Source: Acytostelium subglobosum LB1 (lineage: Eukaryota; Evosea; Eumycetozoa; Acytosteliales; Acytosteliaceae). Taken from it: DNA of 64,000 bases. How positions within the stretch are numbered: the stretch's first letter is position 1; every line of letters begins with the position of its first letter. This document shows positions 53,301 to 64,000 of the stretch, one piece after another. The position numbers and the translations under genes were made by a program. Location of the stretch: positions 559,854 to 623,853 of the forward strand of contig NW_012236523.1 of assembly GCF_000787575.1 (NCBI RefSeq). Direction: 5' to 3'. Under the pieces are notes generated by a model. It was not told the DNA's origin and made no database searches. It was given only the letters and a program-made list of their open reading frames with translations.

Positions 53301-56300
53301 GGTTCTCGATTGTGCGCAGGTCGGGCTTGAATGACGTGCGATCGAATGATTGATACTTGGCAAACGAGTTGTACATGAATTGCTGGAAGTGGGACACGTC
53401 GATGTTTGATCCAATGAGCATGAAGTTCTCGCCAAAGCCGAATGAGATGTTGCCAATGTCGTCTGTGTGGTCGCCTTCAATGATCGCGCGGAACATATCG
53501 CTGCCTGTCTTCTCAACAATGTCGTCACGTAGTTGTATCGCATTGGCCTGCATCTTTGCCATCCAATTGTCGATCAGACTGATCAACAGGCCATCCGATG
53601 CGTTGTCGCGGTTGTAGAGCAGCGTGCCGACCAGGACGTCGTCGCTGAGCTCGTCCAGTACCACCTTCTCGAAGGCTTGGCGCGCACGACATCCACCTTC
53701 GAGCATGTTCATCTGATTGTGCACCTCGACGTAGGACTTCTTGGTGGAGTCCCACATGTTTCTGAACGCGATGATGTCCTTCTCGTTCTCAATGCCCTGC
53801 TGCTCGAGGAAGCTGATGCAGTCGCCAATGGTGCGGTTCACATAGTCTGAGGGCAGACGACGTGCAAAGTACTTGTAGAACGTGTGCAGGAAGGTGACAA
53901 AGTCCGAGAAGTACTTGGACACGCAGATGGTCGAGATGTTGGCGCTGAAGAACTGAAGCAGCTCGGTTTGGTCCTCTCGCGAGATCGTCTCGTGGATGAA
54001 CTGATAGTGGAATAGGGGGCTGTTGAATATGGTCGAGACCTCCTCTCGCACCTTCATTGTGCTGGCCAAGATGGGCGAGCGGCTGGTGGCCACCTCATTG
54101 AGGCGTCCCTTGAGCACCTGATAGTTCCTGCGAATGCCCTCGATCAGCTCCACGAGGTAGTCCTCATATGCGTTCAGGTCTCCGAGAGACTTGTATGAGG
54201 CCATGAGGCGCGGGTCCTGGTTCGTGTAGCCATCGTTCCAGACGGCCAACACAATCTCTGTGATCAGATGATTGGGCTCGACCATGGCGTCGATCAACTC
54301 TTTGTTGAATGAGATCTCTGTAAGCGGGGTGAGCGATCGCAATAGCACATAGTTGGTGAGCGCACCCACGGTCTTGGGCTCGACGTAGTTGGCAAAGTGC
54401 ACGGTGCGATCCGTGAGGTAGGTGAGCTCCTCGTCCTTCGTGATGCGATTGCATGTCCAAGCCATTGTGCCCCAGATCGAGGCGGCGATGATGTTCTTGT
54501 CGATGATCCTGCCCTTCATTGCTTTGGTCTTGTTGGCATCGGCATCGTTGCCCTCGGCCGCCTTGTCATCTGTTCGATATACCATTCCACAATCAATAAA
54601 CTTGCGATACTCGTTCGCTGGGAACAACTGGGCTACCACCGTGGGATAGTTGTTGGTGAGGTGGTACAAATATGTCTTGTTGGACGAACCAATGGATGCT
54701 GCCACAAAGTTGACCAATAGCTGTGCGTTGACGATCTCGCCCTTGGACTTGTTGGGCTTGTTGATGAGTATGTCGTCGAGCGTTGTGCCTTCGAATGTGT
54801 TCTGTATGATCTTCATATAGTATCGCTTGTAGGGCTCTAGGCCGAGTGGCTTGACCACGCTGGAGTCGCTGAGCAGCGATGAGATTGTGTTGAGTGGCTG
54901 GGACTCGTGGTAGCGCTGATAGGTGATCAGGAACAGCGCCATGCGGAGGAAGCCGCACTTCCTGGGCTGGCCCACCGATGAGTTCACCATTGCGATGACC
55001 TCATTGGTCGCGCACCTTGCAATTGCGTCCTTTAGCTGCTTGAATATCTTGCCATCATCCGAAGCCTCGTCCACCATGAATGAGAATAAGGTGGACTCTT
55101 TCAATGAGATGTTGAGCGAGATGTGAAGATGTGTGAGTCCGAGCAATGCCAGCACATCATTGGCCTTGAGCAGCTCAGTCAGTGTGCTGGACGAGTTGAC
55201 CTTGATCAGGAAGTAGACATGGTTCCATCGTGCGTTGTTCTGCTCCTCGACGGGTTTGGCTGCATCGATGTGGAACAGGCGTTGAGCAAAGTGTGTCGCG
55301 AATGGTTTGTTGTTGTCCAAGAACATCTTGAAGTCCTGCAAACTATTGTTGACGTTCAACATTGTGGCCAATCTCTCGATGAGGTATGAGCTGAGGGCCG
55401 CCCGCTTGATCTTGGACAATGTGTCTGTCTCCTTGTCCAACTTGACCCAATCATTGAGCATATCATTGATCAGTGGGCTGTTCGTCTCCCTGAATTGGTC
55501 CAAATAGACAAAGTAGAACACGTTGACCAGGTTGCCATTGCGAGCGATGTTCAACGCGTTCTGACCTTGCTGTTGTCCAAGCAACTGAAGCATTGATGGG
55601 GACAATGGATTGGCCGCATCCAACATCGAAGTAATGGATGGGTTGTGGACGGTTGTGATGGCCAGCTCCTTGAAGTACTGATTGGCAAACTGCTTGATCT
55701 TGTTCTGCATGTTTCTTTTGAACAGGGTGGCGAACCATCCAATGGGTATCTCCTTGACGAAGCCATAGCCAAACTTGGCCGGGTCATGATTGCACAGCTT
55801 CAGCATGTTGCCAAGGTTGTGGGGTGATGAGTGCACGAATGGCTCGACAATGTCCAGGAAGCAGGGTGTACCGATGCGGGGCAGGCAATCGCGGACCAGT
55901 GATTCGTTGAGCTGGTGGAAGAGTGCGGCGAACGTGTCGAGGATATCACACGACTCATATCGCTGCGTGCCAATCTCTTTGTAGGTCTTGAGCAACGACG
56001 CTTGGATGTGCTCCTGGGGACAGGACATGGCAATGCTCACACATATGTTGTATGTGGAGAAGACATGGAAGAACTTGGTGACGTCGGCTGGCTGCTGCTT
56101 CAAGATGATGTCCTCGACCGATACACGGTTGAGCATCTCGCGGATCACGCTGCACCAATTGGTCGTGGTCTCCTTGATCGTGTCCATCATTCCTTGGATG
56201 CCGCGGCTCGTGGCATGGATGTGCTTGCTCAGGATGCCGATGGCCAGCGTGGCGATCATCAACTTGGTCTGCTGGGGCGCCACAACTTTGATACCATTCT

Positions 56301-59300
56301 CTAGTTGCTGCATGATGTCGTCGCCAGTCTGCAACTTCAACAGAGGCGACACCATGTTCTTGAGGAAGAAGATTTCGTTGATGTGGAAGTGGTTGCACAC
56401 GGTCAACATCAGTATGTTGTCGATTTGAACTGGGCGCAGCTTCTGCATGGCCATGCGCACAACTGATATCCAGGTGCTGTCGTTGAACTTCATCGTGCGC
56501 ATGATATAATCCTCCTGGTACTCGCACAACAGTTGTCCATTGGTGTTGATGTGTCGGACGAGCGAGGCGATCGGGTGGCGCTCGACTCTTTCAACGAACT
56601 GTTGATTGATGAAGTCCACACCTCTGTTGGGATGGGTGTTGAGCGTCTGATCAAAGATTGTCTTGATGGCCGCTGCGATTGAATCATAGAGTGGGAGCTT
56701 GGACGAGTAGAGGAAGGGCGAGCGAGAGAGTTTGATGGGTTCGAACCTGGTTTCAATCTTCTCAGAGATCATTGGCACCTTGACACCCTTGATAAAGTTG
56801 AACACCAGCATCTCGTGCAGGTCCTCAGGGCCCTCAGCTGGCGATGAAGGCAGACGAGACACCTGGCGGAATGCGCCATAGTTGGTGAGCATCTCGACGA
56901 TCTTGGCCACGACTGGGTAGACGTAGGACGTCATTGAGTTCTTGATCGAGTCCAGGAAGGAGTGGACGAGCTTGCCCGAGAGAATGAGGTTGGAGATGTT
57001 TGTGAGGATGCGGTGGAACAGCTTCTTTTGGGTCCACTTGCGCGTGACCTTGTTGAGTGTCTGTTTGTACCAGATTGGATGCGCGTTGAACATCTTGCGC
57101 AGACTCTCAGCGTTGAATGGCACGCCAGACAGATTGAGCATCGTGGCGGTGACGTCGTCAAGCTGCTTCATGAACATGTCCTTGAACGACTCCTCGATCG
57201 AGACGGGGTCGATTCGTGTCGGCACGCCATATGCCTTGGCAATCCAAGTTCGAATGTCCACATCGAGTGTCGAGGACTCTGGGGCGTTGACGTCCATCTG
57301 CAGGCCGAGTGAATCGACGTACATGAACTCCATGCCATTGAGGAAGAGCGAGTTGAGCTTTGTTTGATTGTATAGCGAAAACTCTGGCGGGTAGTGGCAG
57401 ATGATGATGAACATCTTTGATGGATCCAGCTCGCTGAACTGGTCGATGATGTAGTTGGTCTGGTGCTGGTTGACCGTGGACATGTCTGCGATCACAAGGC
57501 AGATCTTGGCCTGCATTGACTCCTTGAACCGCTCGATCTCGTTCTGGCAGTCGAAGCTGGTCTTGAATGAACCCAGCTGTATGATGCTGATGATGCCTTC
57601 GCCCACATGTGCCTGGCCCTGGTCAAAGATGTTCTCTAGAAGGTACTTGACGAACTTGTCCATGTGGTCCTTGAGTCGGTGGAGGGTGAGAGACGTCCTG
57701 GTGTACATGACCCACTTGTTTGAGCGAGTCTGATCATCCAGCGCGTACTTCTGGTGGAACAGCGTCTTGAAGAAGCGTAGAAGGTTGAAGTGTTCCTGGC
57801 GCAGGAGGTACTCCTCCATGTATGATTGCGGCAGACTGGTGCATTTGAACATACTCTCAGGACGAGCTATCTGCAGCAGCTTCCAGTTGAGCAGGCGGTA
57901 CTCTGACGTCACTGCATTCTCATCCAAACGATCGTTGGAGATACGCTGTGGCGTGATAGTGGGCTTTCCATTCTTGAGTATGTCCTTGGCGGTCGAGAAC
58001 ACGAGCGAGGAGATAGTCTCCTTTGGTGAGAAACCAGCCAACAATGATTGATTGCTGACACCCGTGTGGAAGCTGTCGACAAAGTGTTGTGAAGAGCGCT
58101 TCAGCTTCTCGAGGAACTCGCGATGGTACTGAAGTGGCTCGTTGACCTCGATGAAGTAGTTGATCAGGTTGTCGATTGAGAGGTAGTACTTCTCGAAACG
58201 GTTGAGCCAGGGCAGCTGTGTCTGGGCCATCCTGGAAAGAGGAAGATGGACGATGATCTTGAAGTCGGGGTGCACAGGGCAGAAGATAGAGTGTGTGCCA
58301 AACGAGACGTTGGCGATGAAGTTCATCGTGCCGTCCGACGCTGAGGGCAGCAGCGAGAAGTAGCGATTGAACACGTCGTAGAAACAAGCCTCGATCAGCT
58401 GGGTGTTGACAAGCACAACCGTGCCACCCTTGGCCATCATGGTCTTGACCTGTGACACGACGTTGACAAGGGCTTCCGTAGTGGTGTCCTTCTCGAACGA
58501 GCCCACTCTGATCACCTTGTGCTCGATGCCTAACTCCTTGAGAGCCATCAGAGATGACTCATTTTCGGTGGGATCAACCAACATGATGTAACGGAATGGT
58601 GCGATGTTGGGATCCGCCTTGGAGTTGAGAACCTCCTGGAGCGACTCCTTAATGCGCAGGATTGTGTTGTCGCGCTCCAACAGCTCGAAACACTTCTTGT
58701 CAAAGCCCGCGACCTTGCTGAGGTCCTTGAAGAACTCAGAGGCGAGCGCCTTGAACTGCTGAGGAGGGATGCCGCCAAAGTTGCGTTCGAGTGAGTTGAG
58801 CAAGACCTTGGGCGAGAAGACTCCCTTGTTGAGCTTGATCTCGCGCTCCAGATGGCGAAGGAAGAAGACAAAGTCACGCTGGTGGAACATGTTCTCCTTT
58901 GTGTCTTGGCTGTGCTTGTTGACCTCGCGATATGACTTGCAGAGAGCCATGCAGATCTGATCTTCAACAACTGTGAGCCTGTGATTGCCAAACAGACAGC
59001 CAATGACCAAGGCCTTCTCGTCTTCGGGCGTGATCGTGGCTGGATGCACAAGCATCATCATACGATTGGTCTTGGCGGCGTCAAGTACCTTGTTTGAGAG
59101 GATGACAACAGCAATGTCCACCGCGCTCTTGTCCATCTTGTGTGATACCTTGTCGAGGTAGTCGTGCATCACCTTCATTGGCGACATGAGATCGTCCACG
59201 AGACCTGCTTCATCAATAGCCGCAACACAATGGTTCTTGCCGTTGGACTTGTCGTATGTCTCTTGACGATTGAGTGCGCGCTCAAACACCGACTTGATCT

Positions 59301-62300
59301 CTGTGTCAGTGGTGTGAGGTGTGCTCTGGTATCGGAATGGATCAGCATTGGGCATCGTCTGCCAGGGCGTGGTCGACTTGTCCTTGGTCGCCTGCTTGTT
59401 GGCGTTCATATTGTTGATGACAATGCCAAAGGACAGCGTCTTCGAGCAGCCGGGTGGGCCAACAATGCATAGGGGGATCTTGCAGTTGATCGCCACAGCA
59501 ATGCAGAAGATGTTGAGCTTGAGAGCCTCGGTGGAGGCGATTCCAGTGGGGATGGCAATCATTCCATCTCGGCAGAAGCTGTTGACAATGTAATCAAAGA
59601 TGTCGCAGTAGTTCCTGAACTGGCCGCGGACAGCCTGTGGAGTGAACTGTGTGTCGTACAACTTGTTGAACGCACTGTGAATCTCGTTACGGGGCTTGCC
59701 AGGTGCTGCACGAATGTAGTATGTGAGGCCCATCGATGTGATGATGGCAAGACAATGAAGGATCTGCTTGTTCTCGGAGAGGTCACCAAAAGAGCACTCG
59801 AGGATCTTGCGACCAACCTCATTCTTGTAGAAGAACTCATACAAGTCGATCGCTCGCATAATGTCACGAATGGAGACATGTGTCTTGGCCTGATTGATCT
59901 TGCGCAGTGCTTCCTGGCCAGCAAGGATGAAATCCCTGAGGTCGCGAGTGGAGTAGTCTGGGCAGATGTCGTGGCGTAGGGCAAAGAGCGAGTCGAGGAA
60001 GGGTGCTTCGTGCATCGCTTCGAATGTGCCATAGTTGAGGAACAGCTGCTTCATTGATGGTGGTGGAGGCTTGACGATGAATGCCAAGTTGCTAGACGTG
60101 GTCAGCTGGGCGCCAGAGAAGTCGATTGAGTTCTTGGCCTCCTTGATGGGGTTCATCGCGCCCACCCAGAAGATGTTGTGTGGGATGATACTCTCGCCAT
60201 CCAGCGTGCCATCGATAAAGATCTCATTGATGAGCGACAGAGTCTCGTTGGGACTCGTGTTGAACTCGTCGATGAACACCACCATCTTGAGGTTCGGGTC
60301 AATCTCGCGCAGCTGGTTGGACTGTGCGATGAACTCTGTGACAGCGATCTTGAACTCTTTGCTTGTGAACTTCTCATGCATGATGATGCGATGGAACAGG
60401 TTCTTGAACTTCACCGAGCAGATCTGTTCAATTGCCTCGACCAAGGTCGCCTTGCTTGTGATCATTGCTTGCTTCTTGTCCTTGATGCCTTGGAGAAGTG
60501 GGCTGGACACATCAATCAACTTGAACTTTGTGAGTTGATAGTTGATCAATTGTTCAAACTCGCCGAACAACATCTCCTGTACTAGCTTGTTGGTCTTGGG
60601 AGCGAGTGGGTCGTCGGCCTTTGGGCTAGTCGCAGCGGCGGGAGCTGGGGGCACTGGCAACTTGGGCTCAAAGTCACACAAGTGTTTGATGGCTGTGATG
60701 ATCTGGTGAGGCGATGCATCACCTGGCAGACGGCTGAGCTCCTCGCGATTGACATTGTTCACGCCCTTGAGCTCAAAGCCATTGACACTGTTCTTGGCGA
60801 TAATGTTGTTGATTCGCTCCTTGAGGTCGTAGAGGATGTCTGGCATCTTGTCATTCTTGGCGTTGATCATCAGTGAGTAGAAGAGTAGGATGAAGGTCTT
60901 GCCGACGCCTGTGTCTCCTGTGAGCACCAATGATCGCTGATTCTTGACTTTGTTATGCAGCGTCATCAATCTGATTGCGAACTCGGGCGTCAACACGTAC
61001 TTGAACTGATGGCACAAGTCGTTGACGATCCATGTGCGGAAGGCAATGCCGAATGAGTGTGCGATGGTAGCGCGGAACTCACCAGGCTGCTGCTTGGCCG
61101 ACCTTAGGGTCTTGAGTGCACGTCCACTCAGCACTGGGTTGGGCGAGAAGTCTATGTACTCAATCTCTACAATCTTTCTCTTCTTCTCTGGGTTCTCCTC
61201 ATCGGGGATCAGGTCTACCATACGAGAGGTGATCATTGGCGGGTTGGCCCAGAGCTCGACAACAGACGCTAGGTCGGGGTCTGACAGTTTGAGAGACTCG
61301 AGCGTGAGATGCGTCAGCAGGTCGAGTGGGGTAACGTCGGGTAGCGGCAGATGATGCTTCTTGAACAGGAAGTACTGATTGATGTAGTCGTCCAGGAAGT
61401 GCAAACGCTCCTCCAGCAGCTTGAAGAAGATGTGCTTCTGAAGCAGGAAGCTGGGGTTGAAGAGGTACGAGGGGAAGTACTTGGCCGGTGCGTTGTTGTT
61501 GTTGTCCTCGTACTTGGCTCTGAGGTGCGCGAGGAACATGTCTATGGTGTCGCCGTCCTTGTACACGGGCAGCTTGCCATCGTCGCGCAAGTAATTCATG
61601 TATGAGATACACTTGCGCTCAGTGTCTGTGAGCTCCCAAGCAGTGTTGGCATATTCGCTGCGCTGTGCAAGCTTGGCAATCAATGGGATGGTCTCGCTGA
61701 TGTAGTCGTCGCATGACTGCTTCTCATTGATGGGCTGACCAATCTCGATGTAGATCTGCAGCATGATGTTGTCTGAGATGTTGACAAACTCGCCGACGCG
61801 CTGTCCACACACAAAGCCTCCCTTGATGATTGGGTAGATGAACTGATTGAAGCTGTCAAAGTCGCAGTATGGGGAGATGGAGAAGTGCACCAGGATGCGC
61901 TTCTTCTGAGCCGCACGAACATTGTGCTTGCGCAGATGCTCAATGAGAGAGCCCGAGTCAAAGTTGGGCCTGATGTACACTTTGATTGGATTGTTCTGTG
62001 GCGAGTATTGCGAGCGAATGAAGTAGGTCTTGCCCGTGCCGCTTGGGCCGCCAACCAGGTTGAGCGAGTCGATGTCGCTGCACTTCTTGAGGCCGGCCAC
62101 CCATTGGTCCTTGAAGTTCTTCCAGTCCGTCGAGAAGGTCTCGTTGTGGGTAGGCAGGAAGTTGAAGAGATCAGTGCTCATCGAGGAGTCGGTGGCGATG
62201 ATATAGACACGCGCCAACTTCTTCTCCTGGTTGATGTAATGCTTGGACAGCCATTGATTGAGGTGGTCCTTGGGTATGCCTACGAGGAAGAATGTGTGGC

Positions 62301-64000
62301 CTTGCATACTCTCCATGATGTTGATAAAGTACTCAACATCCTTGTTGAACGCGTGCGAGTAGAAGATCTGTGAGGGGTGAGGCAGCGTGTCATTGTTGAG
62401 CTGCATCATCACGTTGAAAAGGTTGTGCTTGGACTGGAGGTGCACCAGTTTGGCGCCATAGTCGTGATGTGTGTCCTCGTCGACATCTTGATCGATCACC
62501 TCGATCAGATCCCTGAGGAATTGCCAGATGTCCTTGATGTCGAGGAGATTGGCGTTGGCAGTGAGCACGCGATCAATGTCCACCGGCGACATCTCCGATC
62601 TCGGATAACAATACTTGATGAATGGCAAAAGGACATCGGTGAGCTGTTGCTGATTGATGGGCTGGTTGTTGTCGCGACTGGCCTGAAGCAGTGATGTGAT
62701 GGCTTGGATGAACGATGATAGGCCGTGTGCGCGTAGCAACCAGAGACGTGGCGGCAGGCTGTTGATCAGGCCATTCCATTCATTGAGATGGGTGGATAGA
62801 CGAGCACTGAGTATCTCGAGTGACTCGATGTTGGTCTGCGCGAACGTGGTCTTTAGGATGCCAGTGTGGTACTCGGGATGATAGACGCGATCCAGCTCGC
62901 AGTGGAAGAAGTGAATCTCACGCAGTAGAGTGACGACAGTGCCAAAGCAATCGATCAGTGCCCGTCTGTCCTGTTCCTTCTTTGCGTCGTTGATCTGTGT
63001 GTTGGCGCTGATCTTGAGGCCCTGGATAAAGTCCTCAATCCTCTCCTGGGAGAACTCCAGGTTGGACTTGATCACCCAACCCACAGAGCCATCATCGCAC
63101 TTGGAGCTCTTGGAGATGAACTCTGAGCCCTTGAGGATCTGCGCCACGGTGGGCAGGATCGACTCGGAGTTGTACGTGCCTCCCGCCGAGAGGTAGATGC
63201 CCTTCACGTGTGATATATTGTTGTTGGTGAACGACACACGATTCAGGGAGAAGTCGAGCTGGACCTCATCCACGGGGATCAGTCCCATGATCTCTTTGCA
63301 CAGCTCTGCAATGCTCTCGTATGGCGCGATCTGGACTTCAGGTGGGGCGTTGAGTGATTGGAAGCGCAGGATGAATGGCTGCAAGACATTGTATGAATGA
63401 ATGGTGTTGTTGATCAGGTCCGAGTTGAACTCGTCCGAGATGAGGTTGGCGGTAATGACCTCGGTGGTCTTGGAGAAGCCCTGTATGTTGGCCAAGAACT
63501 CAATCATCTCTGGATTGACCACGATGAAGTATTGTAGCTGCTTGTGAGTGAGACCACCAATCAGATTGGTGATCTTGTTACAGGTCTCTTTGGAGGCCTC
63601 GATCGTCATGTCTGTGTTGTTCAGCTCGTTGAGCAGCTTTTGGATCTCAAACCTGTCCTGATCGTAGTTGGTCACCTTTACGTAGTCCTTGGTCTTGTTC
63701 AACGCCGTGTACAGACAGCTGATGTTTGATTGAATACCAAACAGTGCTGTAGCCTGCGCGATATAATCGTTGAGTGATTGCTTGTCGACGTAGACTTCTT
63801 TGGGGTGGAAGTAGCTGAAGATGGCCTGCAGCTCCTTCTTGAAGTTAATGTGCTTGGCGTCGATGATCTCCTTGAAGATGTCGTTGAGCGGGATGGACGT
63901 GTCCTCTTTGATCAGGTTCTGCATGAATCGATTGGTCTGCTGCACGATCTTGTCAATCGACTTGTTGTTCTTGTAGAATCGGAAGATGATGTTGAACAGA
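50326..64000 (-). CDS. giant RNF213/mysterin-like AAA+ protein, 3' part
   Basis: Two exons visible: 51604-50326 and 64000-51674, the latter open to the window edge without a start, so at least about 4530 aa. It is a dynein-like AAA+ protein with Walker A motifs at about 62019-62055 (GPSGTGKTYF), 60890-60929 (GDTGVGKTFIL) and 59428-59469 (VGPPGCSKTLSFG), and an acidic Walker B (VVFIDEFNTS, about 60260-60285). LPWLNRFEKYYLS at about 58175-58215 matches the conserved RNF213 AAA segment (INRLEKHYL). RNF213 is a large E3 ubiquitin ligase with AAA and RING-type parts. After the AAA core come a helical region, an acidic linker (about 52160-52350), and a C-terminal exon with a Cys pair (CKCG), a Pro/Gln-rich stretch and a SAM-like domain (DDVTNDTLFDWIRSL). 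I could not see a RING. Confidence 0.75.

Noticed and set aside
1-64000. CRISPR arrays, prokaryotic operons, LTR elements
   Set aside because: Introns and gene families are eukaryotic. Repeats seen are microsatellites, coding repeats or gene-family copies. No long terminal repeats, reverse transcriptase or integrase motifs were seen.

Overview
The window looks like nuclear DNA of a dictyostelid social amoeba. It has short AT-rich GT-AG introns, Asn/Gln-rich runs, and tetranucleotide tracts of the TTGA/AATC type in introns and leaders. Several gene families are typical of social amoebae: psi/fibro-slime cysteine-rich receptors, an EcmA/EcmB-like matrix protein and an HssA-like glycine-rich protein. 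Coding sequence is clearly richer in G+C than would be expected for Dictyostelium discoideum, so a dictyostelid from another group is likely. I cannot name the species. The assembly is a draft: there is a 100-N gap (8902-9001), isolated Ns (17713-17764 and 42960), and at least two single-base errors in homopolymers that break otherwise good genes.

Layout. 0-10 kb: a four-helix membrane protein of unknown function (-), a VPS9-domain Rab5-type exchange factor (+), a psi-family receptor (+), a TIR-bounded element carrying a split gene, and an orphan basic protein. 10-17 kb: a tandemly duplicated three-gene module made of a B-box/kelch gene and two related small cysteine-containing membrane proteins. 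It occurs twice, followed by a deleted B-box/kelch stub. 17-22 kb: a very large Ki-67-like FHA protein (-). 22.8-30 kb: a second cluster of the same B-box/kelch family on the minus strand, with one intact gene, one gene with a single frameshift, and several chimeric, truncated or inverted copies, interrupted by a frameshifted F-box/LRR-like gene (+).

30-50 kb: cystinosin (-); a PIF/Harbinger DNA transposon with 20-bp perfect TIRs encoding a DDE transposase and a Myb/SANT-like partner in divergent orientation; a second psi-family receptor (-); TSR3 (-); a ZnT/CDF zinc transporter (-); a mitochondrial PPR protein (+); a RanBP3/NUP50-like Ran-binding protein (-); an Rpp14/Pop5 RNase P subunit (+); a secreted CTDC-repeat matrix protein (+); a small TM protein (-); ATG101 (+); and an HssA-like protein (-). 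50-64 kb: the 3' 13.7 kb of a giant RNF213/mysterin-like AAA+ gene (-) that runs off the right edge.

The single-copy genes are ordinary housekeeping functions (autophagy, rRNA modification, RNase P, lysosomal cystine export, zinc transport, nucleocytoplasmic transport). The accessory interest lies in the repeated B-box/kelch plus small-membrane-protein module and in the two TIR elements. All exon limits were read by eye from reading frame plus GT/AG and have not been tested against transcripts.
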